Below are positions 1-9,086 of a DNA stretch of 39,528 nt, one piece after another. The stretch covers positions 1 through 39,528 of the forward strand of contig JAUMYU010000017.1 of NCBI GenBank assembly GCA_030528485.1. Reading direction: 5' to 3'. The notes under the pieces were generated by a model. The model was not told the DNA's origin and made no database searches. It saw only the letters and a program-made list of their open reading frames with translations. The DNA comes from Comamonadaceae bacterium. GTDB taxonomy: Bacteria; Pseudomonadota; Gammaproteobacteria; Burkholderiales; Burkholderiaceae_C. Made by a program: the position numbers and the translations under genes. The stretch's first letter is position 1, and every line of letters starts with the position of its first letter.

Positions 1-1235
1 GCGACAGCCGCGCCGAATACGGCGACGCCAAGAACTGGGCGCAGCAAATCAGCGCGCGCCGCGAAGAACTCACCCTCAAAGCCCTGTTCAACGAGGAGCC
101 GGGCGTGGTGCTGCAAGTGCGCACCGCCGAGCGCGACGCCGTCATGCAGACGCTGCGCGCGCACGGCCTGTCCAGGCACAGCCACTACATCGGCAAAACC
201 CGCCCCGCGCAGGCCCCGCTGGAAGACGGCAAAGGCCAATTGCAGATCTGGCGCGACACGCAAAAAGTCTTTGCCGCCGACCTGTTCGACCTCTACCAGG
301 TCTGGGACAGCGTGAGCTGGCAAATCGCCCGCGAGCGCGACAACCCCGCCTGCGCCGATGAAGAACACGCCAACGCAGGCCAGATGGACGACCCCGGCCT
401 GCACGTGCACCTGAGCTTCGACCCGGCCGAGAACGTGGCCGCGCCCTTCATCGGCCAGGCCCGCCCGCGCGTGGCCATCCTGCGCGAGCAGGGCGTCAAC
501 TCCCACGTCGAAATGGCCTACGCCTTCAGCGAAGCGGGCTTTGACGCCATCGACGTGCACATGAGCGACTTGCAGGCCGGGCGCGAAAACCTGGCGCAAT
601 TTCAGGGCTTGGTCGCCTGCGGCGGCTTCAGCTACGGCGACACCCTGGGCGCGGGCGTGGGCTGGGCGCGCTCCATCACCTTCAACCCCGCGCTGGCCGA
701 GCAATTCCAGCAATTCTTCGCCCGTGGCGACAGCTTCGGCCTGGGCGTGTGCAACGGCTGCCAGATGTTCGCCGAGCTGGCGAGCATCATCCCCGGCGCA
801 GGGGCCTGGCCGCGCTTTACCACCAACCGCAGCGAGCGTTTCGAGGCGCGCCTCTCGCAAGTCGAGGTGCTGGACAGCCCCAGCCTGTTCCTGCAAGGCA
901 TGGCCGGCAGCCGCCTGCCCGTCGTCGTCGCCCACGGCGAAGGCTTTGCCAACTTCAGCCGCCAGGGCGACGCCAGCGCGGCCATTGCCGCCATGCGCTA
1001 CGTCGATCACCTGGGCCAGCCCACCGAACGCTACCCCGCCAACCCCAACGGCAGCCCCGGCGGCCTGACCGCCGTGACCACGGCCGATGGCCGCTTCACG
1101 GCCATGATGCCCCACCCCGAGCGCGTATTCCGCAACGCCCAGATGAGCTGGACGGATCTGGCCGCTACCGGCGGCCTGGCCGCCCACAGCCCCTGGATGC
1201 GCCTGTGGCGCAACGCCCGCAAACGGGTGGGTTAA
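1..1235 (+). CDS. purL: Phosphoribosylformylglycinamidine synthase, C-terminal part (5' end outside window)
   Basis: The reading frame is open from the left edge, so only the last ~410 residues are present. PurL converts FGAR, glutamine and ATP to FGAM in de novo purine synthesis in the cytoplasm. The visible part runs from the end of the second synthase-like half (FNEEPGVVLQV) into the class I glutamine amidotransferase domain. That domain shows GGFSYGDTLGAG, the nucleophile Cys in GVCNGCQMF, and the His/Glu of the triad in MMPHPERVFRN near the C-terminus. The large single-chain PurL with a fused glutaminase is the form usual in proteobacteria. The stop is followed five bases later by repeat copy A, then by a strong hairpin shared with the convergent HMG-CoA lyase gene. 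An internal ATG at 105 is not the true start, because conserved PurL sequence continues upstream of it. Confidence 0.97.
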   Translation, partial: DSRAEYGDAKNWAQQISARREELTLKALFNEEPGVVLQVRTAERDAVMQTLRAHGLSRHSHYIGKTRPAQAPLEDGKGQLQIWRDTQKVFAADLFDLYQVWDSVSWQIARERDNPACADEEHANAGQMDDPGLHVHLSFDPAENVAAPFIGQARPRVAILREQGVNSHVEMAYAFSEAGFDAIDVHMSDLQAGRENLAQFQGLVACGGFSYGDTLGAGVGWARSITFNPALAEQFQQFFARGDSFGLGVCNGCQMFAELASIIPGAGAWPRFTTNRSERFEARLSQVEVLDSPSLFLQGMAGSRLPVVVAHGEGFANFSRQGDASAAIAAMRYVDHLGQPTERYPANPNGSPGGLTAVTTADGRFTAMMPHPERVFRNAQMSWTDLAATGGLAAHSPWMRLWRNARKRVG

Positions 1236-1240
1236 CCACC

Positions 1241-1323
1241 AAAATTACAAATCAAAAGGAAATTAAATAACCCTTTTTTGGCATGATGGTATTACAATTG
1301 CATTTACTTTGATTTATAAAAAA
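1241..1323 (+). repeat. Intergenic AT-rich palindromic repeat, copy A
   Basis: Left arm ATTACAAATCAAAAGGAAAT, core TTTTGGCATGATGGTATT, right arm TTTACTTTGATTTATAA. It belongs to an eleven-copy family in this window. I call the orientation with the core GCCTTGTTTYGGC-ATGATGGTAT 'plus'; this copy is plus. It begins five bases after the purL stop and lies directly before the hairpin at 1323-1367. No ORF of its own is visible. Confidence 0.8.
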
Positions 1324-1367
1324 TACCAATGCAAACGGCCGCTTGATGCGGCCGTTTGTATTGGTAT
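1323..1367. terminator. Bidirectional hairpin terminator between purL and HMG-CoA lyase
   Basis: A 20-bp stem (1323-1342 with 1348-1367, a single G-T pair) encloses a 5-nt TTGAT loop. The inner stem is CAAACGGCCGC / GCGGCCGTTTG. On the minus strand the stem is followed by a run of six Ts, as expected for termination of the lyase gene that ends at 1461. It can also end purL transcripts arriving from the left. Confidence 0.85.
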
Positions 1368-1460
1368 TGGCATTCGCTCTGGTGGCGAGGGAGGGGCCAG
1401 CGGGGGATTGCCCGAGCGCCAGACAAGCTCGCTGGCCCTCAGGCTCCAACCATCACCCCT

Positions 1461-2369
1461 TCAACCCGCGCGTTTATTGAGCAGCGCCACCGCCACGCGG
1501 GACTGGTTTTTGCGGCCCAGGTGCTCGCTGATGAATTGGCCTGCATCCACGAGCTTGTCCAGATCAATGCCCGTTTCGATATCCATGCCGTGCAGCATAT
1601 ACACCACATCTTCCGTGGCCACGTTGCCCGTGGCGCCCTTGGCGTAGGGACAGCCGCCCAGGCCAGCAACGGAGGATTGGAAGTTGCTCACCCCCACCTC
1701 CATCGCCGCCAAAGTGTTGGCCAGGGCCTGGCCGTAGGTGTCGTGGAAGTGGCCGCTGATGTGCGCAATGTCGTAATAGCCCAGCGTCGCCTCGATGGCG
1801 GCCTGCACCTTGCGCGGCGTGCCCACGCCGATGGTGTCGGCCACGTCCACGCGCTGCACGCCTATCTCTTTCATCAGGCTGGCCAGGTAGGCCACTTTCT
1901 CGGGGGCGATATCGCCTTCGTAGGGGCAGCCGACGGTGCAGCTCATGGCGCCGCGCACGGCAATGCCCTGGGCCAGGGCGGCCTGAACCACCGGGGCGAA
2001 ACGCTCGATGCTCTCGGCAATGGAGCAGTTGATGTTCTTCTGGCTGAAAGCCTCGCTGGCCGCGCCAAAGACGACGATTTCGTCAGGCCGCGTGGGCAGC
2101 GCCGCTTCAAAGCCTTTCATGTTGGGGGTGAGCACGCTGTAGCGCACGCCGGCCTTGCGGGCGATGCCTGCCATGACTTGGGCGTTGTCGCCCATTTGCG
2201 GCACCCATTTGGGGCTGACGAAGCTGGTGACCTCGATTTCCTGCAAGCCCGCCTCTTGCAGCTTGTGCACCAGCTCGACCTTGATGGCGGCGGGCACGGG
2301 TTGTTTTTCGTTTTGCAAACCATCGCGCGGGCCAACGTCGATGATCTGGACTTTGCTGGGCAATGTCAT
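1461..2369 (-). CDS. mvaB: Hydroxymethylglutaryl-CoA lyase
   Basis: This 302-residue protein is a full-length HMG-CoA lyase. It cleaves HMG-CoA to acetyl-CoA and acetoacetate, the last step of leucine breakdown. The TIM-barrel HMGL-like domain begins with DVGPRDGLQNE (residues ~11-21), which carries the metal/substrate Arg-Asp pair. Near the C-terminus is the family signature GLGGCPYAKGATGNVATED with the catalytic Cys. A Shine-Dalgarno AGGAGA lies just upstream of the ATG at 2369. No other leucine-catabolism genes (isovaleryl-CoA dehydrogenase, methylcrotonyl-CoA carboxylase) are adjacent, unlike the liu clusters of many Burkholderiales. It appears to be transcribed alone, ending at the hairpin near 1345. 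Confidence 0.95.
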   Translation of the reverse strand: MTLPSKVQIIDVGPRDGLQNEKQPVPAAIKVELVHKLQEAGLQEIEVTSFVSPKWVPQMGDNAQVMAGIARKAGVRYSVLTPNMKGFEAALPTRPDEIVVFGAASEAFSQKNINCSIAESIERFAPVVQAALAQGIAVRGAMSCTVGCPYEGDIAPEKVAYLASLMKEIGVQRVDVADTIGVGTPRKVQAAIEATLGYYDIAHISGHFHDTYGQALANTLAAMEVGVSNFQSSVAGLGGCPYAKGATGNVATEDVVYMLHGMDIETGIDLDKLVDAGQFISEHLGRKNQSRVAVALLNKRAG

Positions 2370-2410
2370 GGCGGGGGGTCTCCTGGTGAAAGCGCAAAGG
2401 GAGAGCGCAA

Positions 2411-2492
2411 CATTTACATTTCAAAAAGCAAAGAAATCGCCTTGTTTTGGCAATATTATCAATGATCGCCTTTTCTTATGATCTGCAATATT
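2411..2492 (+). repeat. Intergenic AT-rich palindromic repeat, copy B (diverged)
   Basis: A core GCCTTGTTTTGGCAATATT is flanked by AT-rich arms (CATTTACATTTCAAAAAGC on the left, CTTTTCTTATGATCTGCAA on the right). It is the most diverged full-length copy, in plus orientation. It lies between the start of HMG-CoA lyase and the glnB terminator, so it may overlap the lyase promoter region. Confidence 0.65.
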
Positions 2493-2540
2493 AGCATGGA
2501 TGGCTGTAGGCGATGTTTGTTGCGTGGGGAGGCAGCGGCG

Positions 2541-2579
2541 GCAAAAACATCGGGCCTGTCAAAGGCCCGATGTTTTTGC
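2541..2579 (-). terminator. Rho-independent terminator of glnB
   Basis: A perfect 17-bp stem (2541-2557 with 2563-2579) with a 5-nt loop lies 12 bases past the glnB stop. Read on the minus strand, the stem closes with ATGTTTTTG, which supplies the T run. The stem contains CATCGGGCCT / AGGCCCGATG. Confidence 0.88.
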
Positions 2580-2590
2580 TCCAGATGCCA

Positions 2591-4010
<1,420 letters not shown>

Positions 4011-4057
4011 GGCGGTGGTCTCCTACAAGGGGCAGAGAGCAGGGCGAGGCGGCGGCA

Positions 4058-5170
4058 TCACATGCGGCCAAAGGAGAATGCCTCGCTCTGGGGTGTTTGC
4101 TCCACTTCGTCGATCAGGCGCAGCAGCGGGCGCAGCTCGCGGTAGCGGCTGGCGGTGCTGCGGATGTAGTGGATAAAGCGCGGTGCATCGGCCAGATATT
4201 GGGGCTTGCCGTCGCGCAGCGTCAGGCGCGCAAAAATGCCCGCCACTTTCAGGTGGCGTTGCAGGCCCATCCATTCCACCGCGCGGTAGAACTCGCCGAA
4301 ATCGCGCTCCAGCTCGGGCGCGCTGGCCAACAACCCGGCTTTGCGGGCGCGCTCCCAGTAACGCACGGCGATGTCGAGCACGAAATCCTCCTCCCAACTG
4401 TGGAAGGCGTCGCGCAGCAAGCTGGCCAGGTCGTAGGTGATGGGGCCGTGCAGCGCGTCCTGGAAATCCAGCAGGCCGCTCAGGCGCGCGCCCTGCCCCG
4501 CCGCATCGGGCTGCACCATCAGGTTGCGCAGCATGTAATCGCGGTGGACAAAGACCTGCGGCACGGCCAGGTTGCGCGCCACGATGAGCTCAAAGCTCTG
4601 GTGCAGGCATTGGGTTTGGCTGGCGCTGAGCTCGGCCTGGCGGTGCCGGCCCAGGTACCACTGCTCGAAAAGCCGCAGCTCCTGGCGCAGCTTGTCGGCG
4701 TCGTAGGCGGGAGCCGACTGTGCGGGAACGCGGGTCTGCATGGCGATGAGCCAATCCAGCGCCTGCACCATCAGCGGCTGGGCGCGCCGGGCGGTATCTT
4801 CGCCGCCGTTGGGGGCGTCTTGCGCAGCGGCCAGCAGGTATTGCAACGCGGTTTGGCGGCCCAGGTCGTTCATGAGGACGAAGCCGTTTTGCACATCTGC
4901 CGCCAACACCTCCGGCACGGGCAGGCCCGCTTGCTGCAAAAGCTGGTCGATGTGCAAAAAGGCCGCCAGCGGCTCTTTGTCCGGCGGGGCGTCCATGATG
5001 ATGCGGCTTTGGCCCTGCCGGTCGTGCACGCGCAGGTAACGCCTGAAGCTGGCATCGGCGCTGGCCAGCTTCAAGGTGCCGGCATCCAGGCCGTGGGCAA
5101 GCGCCTGGGCGGCGAACCAGGCGTCAAAACAAATGCGGCGTTCAGGGTCTTCCCACGGGATGCTGTTCAT
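4058..5170 (-). CDS. amgK: AmgK-like aminoglycoside-phosphotransferase-fold sugar kinase
   Basis: This 370-residue kinase has the APH fold. An N-terminal nucleotide-binding lobe begins with ADASFRRYLRV and IIMDAPPDKEP (residues ~38-66). The catalytic loop is VFVHRDYMLRNLM (Asp211, Asn216), and the metal-binding motif is LLDFQDALHGPITYD (Asp235). These motifs match AmgK, the anomeric N-acetylmuramate/N-acetylglucosamine kinase of the peptidoglycan recycling bypass in pseudomonads and betaproteobacteria. The usual partner MurU is not adjacent; an oxygenase gene follows instead. NagZ, which acts upstream in recycling, is encoded 25 kb away in this window. The ATG at 5170 is preferred; the in-frame TTG at 5182 would add four residues. 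The Shine-Dalgarno is weak (GAGAAAA). The function is inferred from family resemblance. Confidence 0.8.
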   Translation of the reverse strand: MNSIPWEDPERRICFDAWFAAQALAHGLDAGTLKLASADASFRRYLRVHDRQGQSRIIMDAPPDKEPLAAFLHIDQLLQQAGLPVPEVLAADVQNGFVLMNDLGRQTALQYLLAAAQDAPNGGEDTARRAQPLMVQALDWLIAMQTRVPAQSAPAYDADKLRQELRLFEQWYLGRHRQAELSASQTQCLHQSFELIVARNLAVPQVFVHRDYMLRNLMVQPDAAGQGARLSGLLDFQDALHGPITYDLASLLRDAFHSWEEDFVLDIAVRYWERARKAGLLASAPELERDFGEFYRAVEWMGLQRHLKVAGIFARLTLRDGKPQYLADAPRFIHYIRSTASRYRELRPLLRLIDEVEQTPQSEAFSFGRM

Positions 5171-5250
5171 GGCTTTTCTCAAACTGTGCTGCCCGCCATT
5201 GTATGAATAGGCAGCCTGGGATTTGGGCTGAAAGCGACACTTTGACGAAA

Positions 5251-5334
5251 TACAAATTTTTTAAATCAAAATAAAATTCAATTAAATACCATCATGCCAA
5301 AATAACATGTTTTTATTTCTTTTTGAATTGTAAT
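5251..5334 (-). repeat. Intergenic AT-rich palindromic repeat, copy C
   Basis: On the minus strand it reads ATTACAATTCAAAAAGAAAT, then a core TTATTTTGGCATGATGGTAT, then TTTTATTTTGATTT. It is very close to copy A. It starts one base after the stop codon of the exonuclease gene (TGA at 5338-5336). Minus orientation. The AT-rich DNA continues to the start of the kinase gene at 5170. Confidence 0.82.
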
Positions 5335-5335
5335 C

Positions 5336-6127
5336 TCAAAGACCCGCATGCTGTTGTGCGCGCCGCTGTTGCTCTGCGCGGGCCATGGCGGCGATGAGTT
5401 CGCCCCAGGTTGCCATGCCCAGCGCCTGCGCCCTGGCCAGCGCAACCAATGCCAATTCGGCGGTGGCCATCGCATCGGCCACGGCGTGGTGGCGCTCGCT
5501 ATTGCCCAGGCGCAAGGCGCGCAGCCACGCATCCAGATCGGCGCCCAGCGCGGCATGCTCGGGGAACAGCAGCGGCATGGCGTGCGCCAGGTCGTACACC
5601 TTGGGCAAGCGCCCGCCCTGCGCCGTCAGCCCCAGCCACTGCTGCGCGGCGCGGTGCAGCATCGTTTCGTCAAACCAGGCGTGCCAAGCCAGCCAGATCG
5701 CATCTCGCCCCCAATCGAGCAATTCCAGCAACGCCTGGCGCGGGTCTTGCCCCCGGGCCAGATCGGCTTGCGTCATGCCGTGGAATAACTGGCTATCGGG
5801 CTTGAGCTGCACTTGCACCGCCAGCACGCGCTCCCACGTTTGCCCCAGCGCAATGCCCAGGCCCTGGCCGCCTGCATCTGGCTCCAGGCGCACGCCACCG
5901 ATGGACAAGATGGTGTCGCGCTTGAGATCCAGCCCCGTTGTCTCCAGGTCGAACACCACCACCGCCTGCTGCCGCAAGCCTTGCGCGCCCGCTTGCATCA
6001 TGGCGGGCCACTGCGCCAGTTGTGCGGCCAGTGCCTGCTGCTCGCTGCTTGACAGCGCCTTCTGCGCCTGCACGGCTGGCGCGCCCGCGCTTGCGCCACC
6101 CAGCCATTGCCTGATCCGATCCCACAT
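5336..6127 (-). CDS. 3'-5' exonuclease of the DnaQ/epsilon (DEDDh) family
   Basis: This 263-residue protein is a DEDDh exonuclease. ExoI is VVFDLETTGLD (Asp60, Glu62), ExoII is AWHAWFDETML (Asp153), and ExoIII is ERHHAVADAM (His213, Asp218). All four metal-binding acids and the general-base His are present. The N-terminal ~50 residues form an Ala/Gln-rich helix before the catalytic domain. Such standalone proteins resemble the proofreading subunit but lack its C-terminal polymerase-binding segment, so a role in DNA or RNA 3'-end trimming is likely but unspecified. The ATG at 6127 has AAAGG upstream; an in-frame TTG at 6148 would extend it by seven residues. The stop touches repeat copy C. Confidence 0.88.
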   Translation of the reverse strand: MWDRIRQWLGGASAGAPAVQAQKALSSSEQQALAAQLAQWPAMMQAGAQGLRQQAVVVFDLETTGLDLKRDTILSIGGVRLEPDAGGQGLGIALGQTWERVLAVQVQLKPDSQLFHGMTQADLARGQDPRQALLELLDWGRDAIWLAWHAWFDETMLHRAAQQWLGLTAQGGRLPKVYDLAHAMPLLFPEHAALGADLDAWLRALRLGNSERHHAVADAMATAELALVALARAQALGMATWGELIAAMARAEQQRRAQQHAGL

Positions 6128-6230
6128 CTCGCCCCGCCTTTCGTGCAAGCCCCCGTTGCCGCACTGGCTAGCGGCATTGCGCCGGTTTCGTCGCCATCCA
6201 CACGCTCAACGCCATCCCAGCGCGCATAAA

Positions 6231-6265
6231 AAAAGGAACGCCACCCGTTCCGATGCGTTCCTTTT
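6231..6265 (-). terminator. Rho-independent terminator downstream of the DUF465 gene
   Basis: An 11-bp perfect stem (AAAAGGAACGC / GCGTTCCTTTT, 6231-6241 with 6255-6265) with a 13-nt loop. On the minus strand it runs directly into seven Ts and ATG. It lies 29 bases past the end of the small gene at 6295-6531. Confidence 0.85.
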
Positions 6266-6294
6266 CATGGTCTCAGTGGGCTTCAAGCCATTGT

Positions 6295-6531
6295 TCACTG
6301 CGCACCGCTGGCTTCCGCCTCACGGCGCAAGATCGCGTACAACTCATCTTTGATGAGCAGCTTTTCTTTCTTCAGCGTTTCGATTTCGGTATGGATGCCG
6401 CCTGCATCCATATCTTCAAGCCTCTTGATCTGGTGATCCAGATCATTGTGCTTTTCAAACAAATTCAAAAAGCGGGCGTTGGTGCCTTCCGTTTTCAGGC
6501 GGGTGATGAGGTCACGGTATTCAGGAAACAT
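6295..6531 (-). CDS. YdcH-like DUF465 small coiled-coil protein
   Basis: This 78-residue protein begins MFPEYRDLITRLK and contains FEKHNDLDHQIKRLE and LKKEKLLIKDELYAIL, the pattern of the DUF465/YdcH family. It is a charged helical hairpin or coiled coil with no enzymatic residues. Its function is unknown. AAGGAGAG lies at good spacing before the ATG at 6531, which settles the start; the longer frame to 6654 has no such signal. It has its own terminator and is probably monocistronic. Confidence 0.88.
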   Translation of the reverse strand: MFPEYRDLITRLKTEGTNARFLNLFEKHNDLDHQIKRLEDMDAGGIHTEIETLKKEKLLIKDELYAILRREAEASGAQ

Positions 6532-6753
6532 GCGCGTTTCTCTCCTTTCTTGCCGCCGATGATAGCCCAGCGCACAGGCCATTGAACGCAAAAGCCCCCC
6601 CGATTCACACCGACCTGCCGCAAATAGGTTTTGCCGCTGATGCAGCCGTCTCAATTGTTAAAAATGCGTGTAATATCAATTCATCCTGCGTCAAGTTGTG
6701 TCTGCCAGTGTGCGCACAAGCGCGGCAGGATTTGCCCATGTATTCAAGCTGCC

Positions 6754-7185
6754 ATGCTCCGTTTTGATCTTCCGCCCGTCTGGTCCCACGTCACCCGCTG
6801 GGAGTCTTTCATCAGCTTTCTCGTCAGCGCCGCCGCCTTGGTGTGGACGCCGTGGCTGCTGCTCATCCCCCTGGTGCAAGGCTTTGTGCGCGGCTTCTTT
6901 GGCCATTACAAATGCCCAAGCCATGTCGTCTGGGCCAAACTTTTCGAGGCGCGCGGCTGGGGCGGCAAAAAAGAAAATGCAGGCGCCAAGATGTTCGCCA
7001 ACAAAATGCTGTTTCTGGCCAGCGCCGTGGCGCTGGTGCTGGCCTTCGCGGTCCAAAGCCCTTTGTGGCAAGCGCCCTGCATCGCCATTGTGGTCTTGAC
7101 AGCGCTGGATTGGAGCATGGGCTTTTGCGCTGCATGCTCTGTGTACGGACTGTGGTATCGCCAATTTCCGCCTAAAAACGGGTGA
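6754..7185 (+). CDS. DUF4395-like integral membrane protein with CxxC motif
   Basis: This 143-residue hydrophobic protein has about four membrane segments (residues ~18-48, 84-100, 106-120 and around 125-135). It matches the DUF4395 pattern: an Arg in the first loop, a KCPSHVVW segment with Cys54, a KMFANKM motif, and a closing GFCAACSVYGLWY with Cys125 and Cys128. The CxxC near the membrane face suggests a thiol-redox or sulfur-handling role, but none is proven for the family. The ATG at 6754 lacks a good Shine-Dalgarno. It precedes the sulfide:quinone-reductase-like gene by 107 bases in the same direction, so a shared sulfur-related role is an inference from context. Confidence 0.75.
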   Translation: MLRFDLPPVWSHVTRWESFISFLVSAAALVWTPWLLLIPLVQGFVRGFFGHYKCPSHVVWAKLFEARGWGGKKENAGAKMFANKMLFLASAVALVLAFAVQSPLWQAPCIAIVVLTALDWSMGFCAACSVYGLWYRQFPPKNG

Positions 7186-7292
7186 CTTGAGCCAATGCTT
7201 TTTCTTTCGCCCGGGCTGTGCTTGCATGCCTCGCAAGACGCCACCGGGAACGCATTTCCATCCAACACACAGCAACCAAGGAGACTTGATTC

Positions 7293-8621
7293 ATGAGCAT
7301 CAAAACCCCTCCCGCCTTCAGCCGCCGCGAGCTACTGTCGCTTGGCGTGGCTGGCGCTGGTTTGGCCATGCTGCCAGCCAGCAATGCCCAAGCCGCGCCG
7401 GCCAAGGTCAAGACCAGCGCGCGCATCGTCATCGCGGGCGCGGGCGCGGCCGGCCTGGCCAGCGCCTCGCGCCTGGCCGCAGCGCTCGATGGCGCCAAGA
7501 TCACCATCATCGATCCGCGCAAGCAGCACCTGTACCAACCCGGCTACACGCTGGTGGCCGCCGGCATCAAGCCGGAGAACTACCCTGTCTCGACCACGGC
7601 CGAATACATCCCCAAGGGCGTGCAATGGGTGGCCGAGCGCGTGGCCGAGATCGACCCCGAGGGCAATCGCGTGGTGACCGACTCGGGCAAGAGCTTTGCC
7701 TATGACTTCCTGTTCGTCACCACCGGCCTGGTGCTGGACTACGCCGCCATCGAGGGCATGGACGAGGGCCTGATCGGTCGCGAGGGCATCGGCAGCATCT
7801 ACCACAGCCCGCAAGGCGCATTTGCCACCTGGCGCGAGATGGACCGCTTCACGCAAAAAGGCGGCGTGGGCGTGTTCCTGCGCCCGGCCTCCGAGATGAA
7901 GTGCGCGGGCGCGCCGCTGAAATACACCTTCCTGGTGGAGGACTACCTCAGCCGCCGCGGCGTGCGCGGGCGCTCGCAACTGATCTACAACGCCCACAGC
8001 AAGGCTTTGTTCAGCGTGCCCGTGGTGGCCGAAAAAGTGCGCATGCTGTTCCAAGAGCGCGGCGTGCAGGTGAACTACGAGCGCTCGCTCAAGTCCATCG
8101 ACCCAGGCCGCCGCATCGCCACCTTCAACACCACCGAGGGCACGACCGAGCTGCAATACGACTTCATCAACGTCATCCCGCCGATGAAAGCGCCCGATGC
8201 CGTGCGCAACAGCCCCCTGCCCTGGCAAGAAGGCAAGTGGGCCAAGGATGGCTGGATGGAAGTGGACAAGGGCACGCTGCGCCACGTGCGCTACCCCAAC
8301 GTCTTCGGCGTGGGCGACATTGCCGGCGTGCCCAAGGGCAAGACGGCCGCCAGCGTCAAATGGCAAGTGCCCGTGGCCGTTGACCACGCCGTGGCCGAAA
8401 TGGCCGGCGCCACCAGCAAAGCCCTCTACACCGGCTACACCTCCTGTCCGCTGATCACCCGCCTGGGCCGCGCCATGCTGATTGAGTTCGACTACCAGAA
8501 CAATCTGCTGCCCTCCTTCCCCGGCGTCATCGCCCCGCTGGAAGAGCTCTGGGCTAGCTGGGCGCTCAAGACCTCCGCCCTCAAACCCACCTATATCAGC
8601 ATGCTGCGCGGCCAGGTCTAA
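7293..8621 (+). CDS. Sulfide:quinone oxidoreductase-like flavoprotein with Tat signal
   Basis: This 442-residue protein is a FAD/NAD(P)-fold oxidoreductase of the SQR family, which oxidises sulfide to polysulfide and passes electrons to quinone. The N-terminus has a twin-arginine motif (FSRRELLSLG, Arg11-Arg12), a hydrophobic core and ASNAQAAPA, so folded export to the periplasmic face is predicted. The first dinucleotide motif is IVIAGAGAAGLASA (~45-58), and a second FAD contact is VFGVGDIAG (~337-345). Two SQR-type redox cysteines are present, Cys204 (EMKCAGAPLK) and Cys385 (GYTSCPL). The third, N-terminal Cys of some SQR types is absent. The C-terminal region is amphipathic, as in monotopic SQRs. 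AAGGAG precedes the ATG. A related flavocytochrome-type dehydrogenase is less likely. Confidence 0.87.
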   Translation: MSIKTPPAFSRRELLSLGVAGAGLAMLPASNAQAAPAKVKTSARIVIAGAGAAGLASASRLAAALDGAKITIIDPRKQHLYQPGYTLVAAGIKPENYPVSTTAEYIPKGVQWVAERVAEIDPEGNRVVTDSGKSFAYDFLFVTTGLVLDYAAIEGMDEGLIGREGIGSIYHSPQGAFATWREMDRFTQKGGVGVFLRPASEMKCAGAPLKYTFLVEDYLSRRGVRGRSQLIYNAHSKALFSVPVVAEKVRMLFQERGVQVNYERSLKSIDPGRRIATFNTTEGTTELQYDFINVIPPMKAPDAVRNSPLPWQEGKWAKDGWMEVDKGTLRHVRYPNVFGVGDIAGVPKGKTAASVKWQVPVAVDHAVAEMAGATSKALYTGYTSCPLITRLGRAMLIEFDYQNNLLPSFPGVIAPLEELWASWALKTSALKPTYISMLRGQV

Positions 8622-8648
8622 GCGCGCCAACGACAAGGAGAACGACAC

Positions 8649-9002
8649 ATGAAAGAACTGGATTTTTCCTCCGTGCTGGCCGTGCTGCAGGAAATGCTGG
8701 GCGCGCCCCTGCTGATTGCCCTGCCCCTCATCAGCATCCTGGGCACACTGGCCTTCTTGCTGCTGTTGCTGCGCGAGCGCCGCCTGGCGCCTGCGCGCCT
8801 GGTGGCCTGCCAATTCCTGGGCATCATCGGTGGCGCATTGGCTCTGGCTTTGATGTTCCAGGTGGCATCTTCGGGCAGCACCAACCCCGGCGGCGCCATC
8901 GACTGGCTGGTTATCGGGCTGGTGTACGTACTGGGCTGGATCGGTACAACCATCGTGTGCTACAGCATCGCTGGCTGGCTTGGCGGCGCACGCAACCGAT
9001 AA
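8649..9002 (+). CDS. Small membrane protein, DUF5368-like
   Basis: This 117-residue protein has about three to four membrane segments (~18-40, 50-70 and 85-110) separated by a basic loop (LLRERRLAPARLV). It starts 27 bases after the stop of the SQR-like gene, with an AAGGAG-type site (GACAAGGAGAACGACAC) before the ATG, so the two are almost certainly one transcript. It resembles the uncharacterised DUF5368 group (MKEL...QEMLG start, IDWLVIGLVYVLG middle), but I cannot confirm this without a profile search. It has no cysteine pair or heme motif, so it is more likely a membrane partner or anchor than an electron carrier. Confidence 0.7.
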   Translation: MKELDFSSVLAVLQEMLGAPLLIALPLISILGTLAFLLLLLRERRLAPARLVACQFLGIIGGALALALMFQVASSGSTNPGGAIDWLVIGLVYVLGWIGTTIVCYSIAGWLGGARNR

Positions 9003-9005
9003 GCC

Positions 9006-9085
9006 AATTCCAAATCAAAAGAAAAACCCCATTATGTCCAATATGCCATAATGGGGTTATTTTTTATCCTTTGATTTATAAAAAT
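9006..9085 (-). repeat. Intergenic AT-rich palindromic repeat, copy D (core replaced by a hairpin)
   Basis: Outer arms AAATCAAAAGAAAAA and TTATCCTTTGATTTATAAA are typical of the family. The centre is a GC-containing palindrome instead of the usual core. The copy lies between two convergent stop codons (9002 on plus, 9087 on minus) and fills nearly the whole 84-bp gap. Minus orientation is assigned from the arms. Confidence 0.75.
9025..9065. terminator. Bidirectional terminator inside repeat copy D
   Basis: A perfect 12-bp stem (AACCCCATTATG at 9025-9036 with CATAATGGGGTT at 9047-9058) and a 10-nt loop. It is followed on the plus strand by ATTTTTT and on the minus strand by TTTTTC. It can end both the SQR-like operon and the methyltransferase gene. 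Confidence 0.88.
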
Positions 9086-9086
9086 A

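Noticed and set aside
1356-2465. Long plus-strand open frame of 369 codons
   Set aside because: It lies wholly antisense to HMG-CoA lyase, is His/Gly/Ala-rich as expected from complementing GC-rich codons, and has no family motif.
7332-8813. Minus-strand open frame of 493 codons
   Set aside because: It is antisense to the SQR-like gene and its neighbour; the translation is a low-complexity shadow of GC-rich coding DNA.
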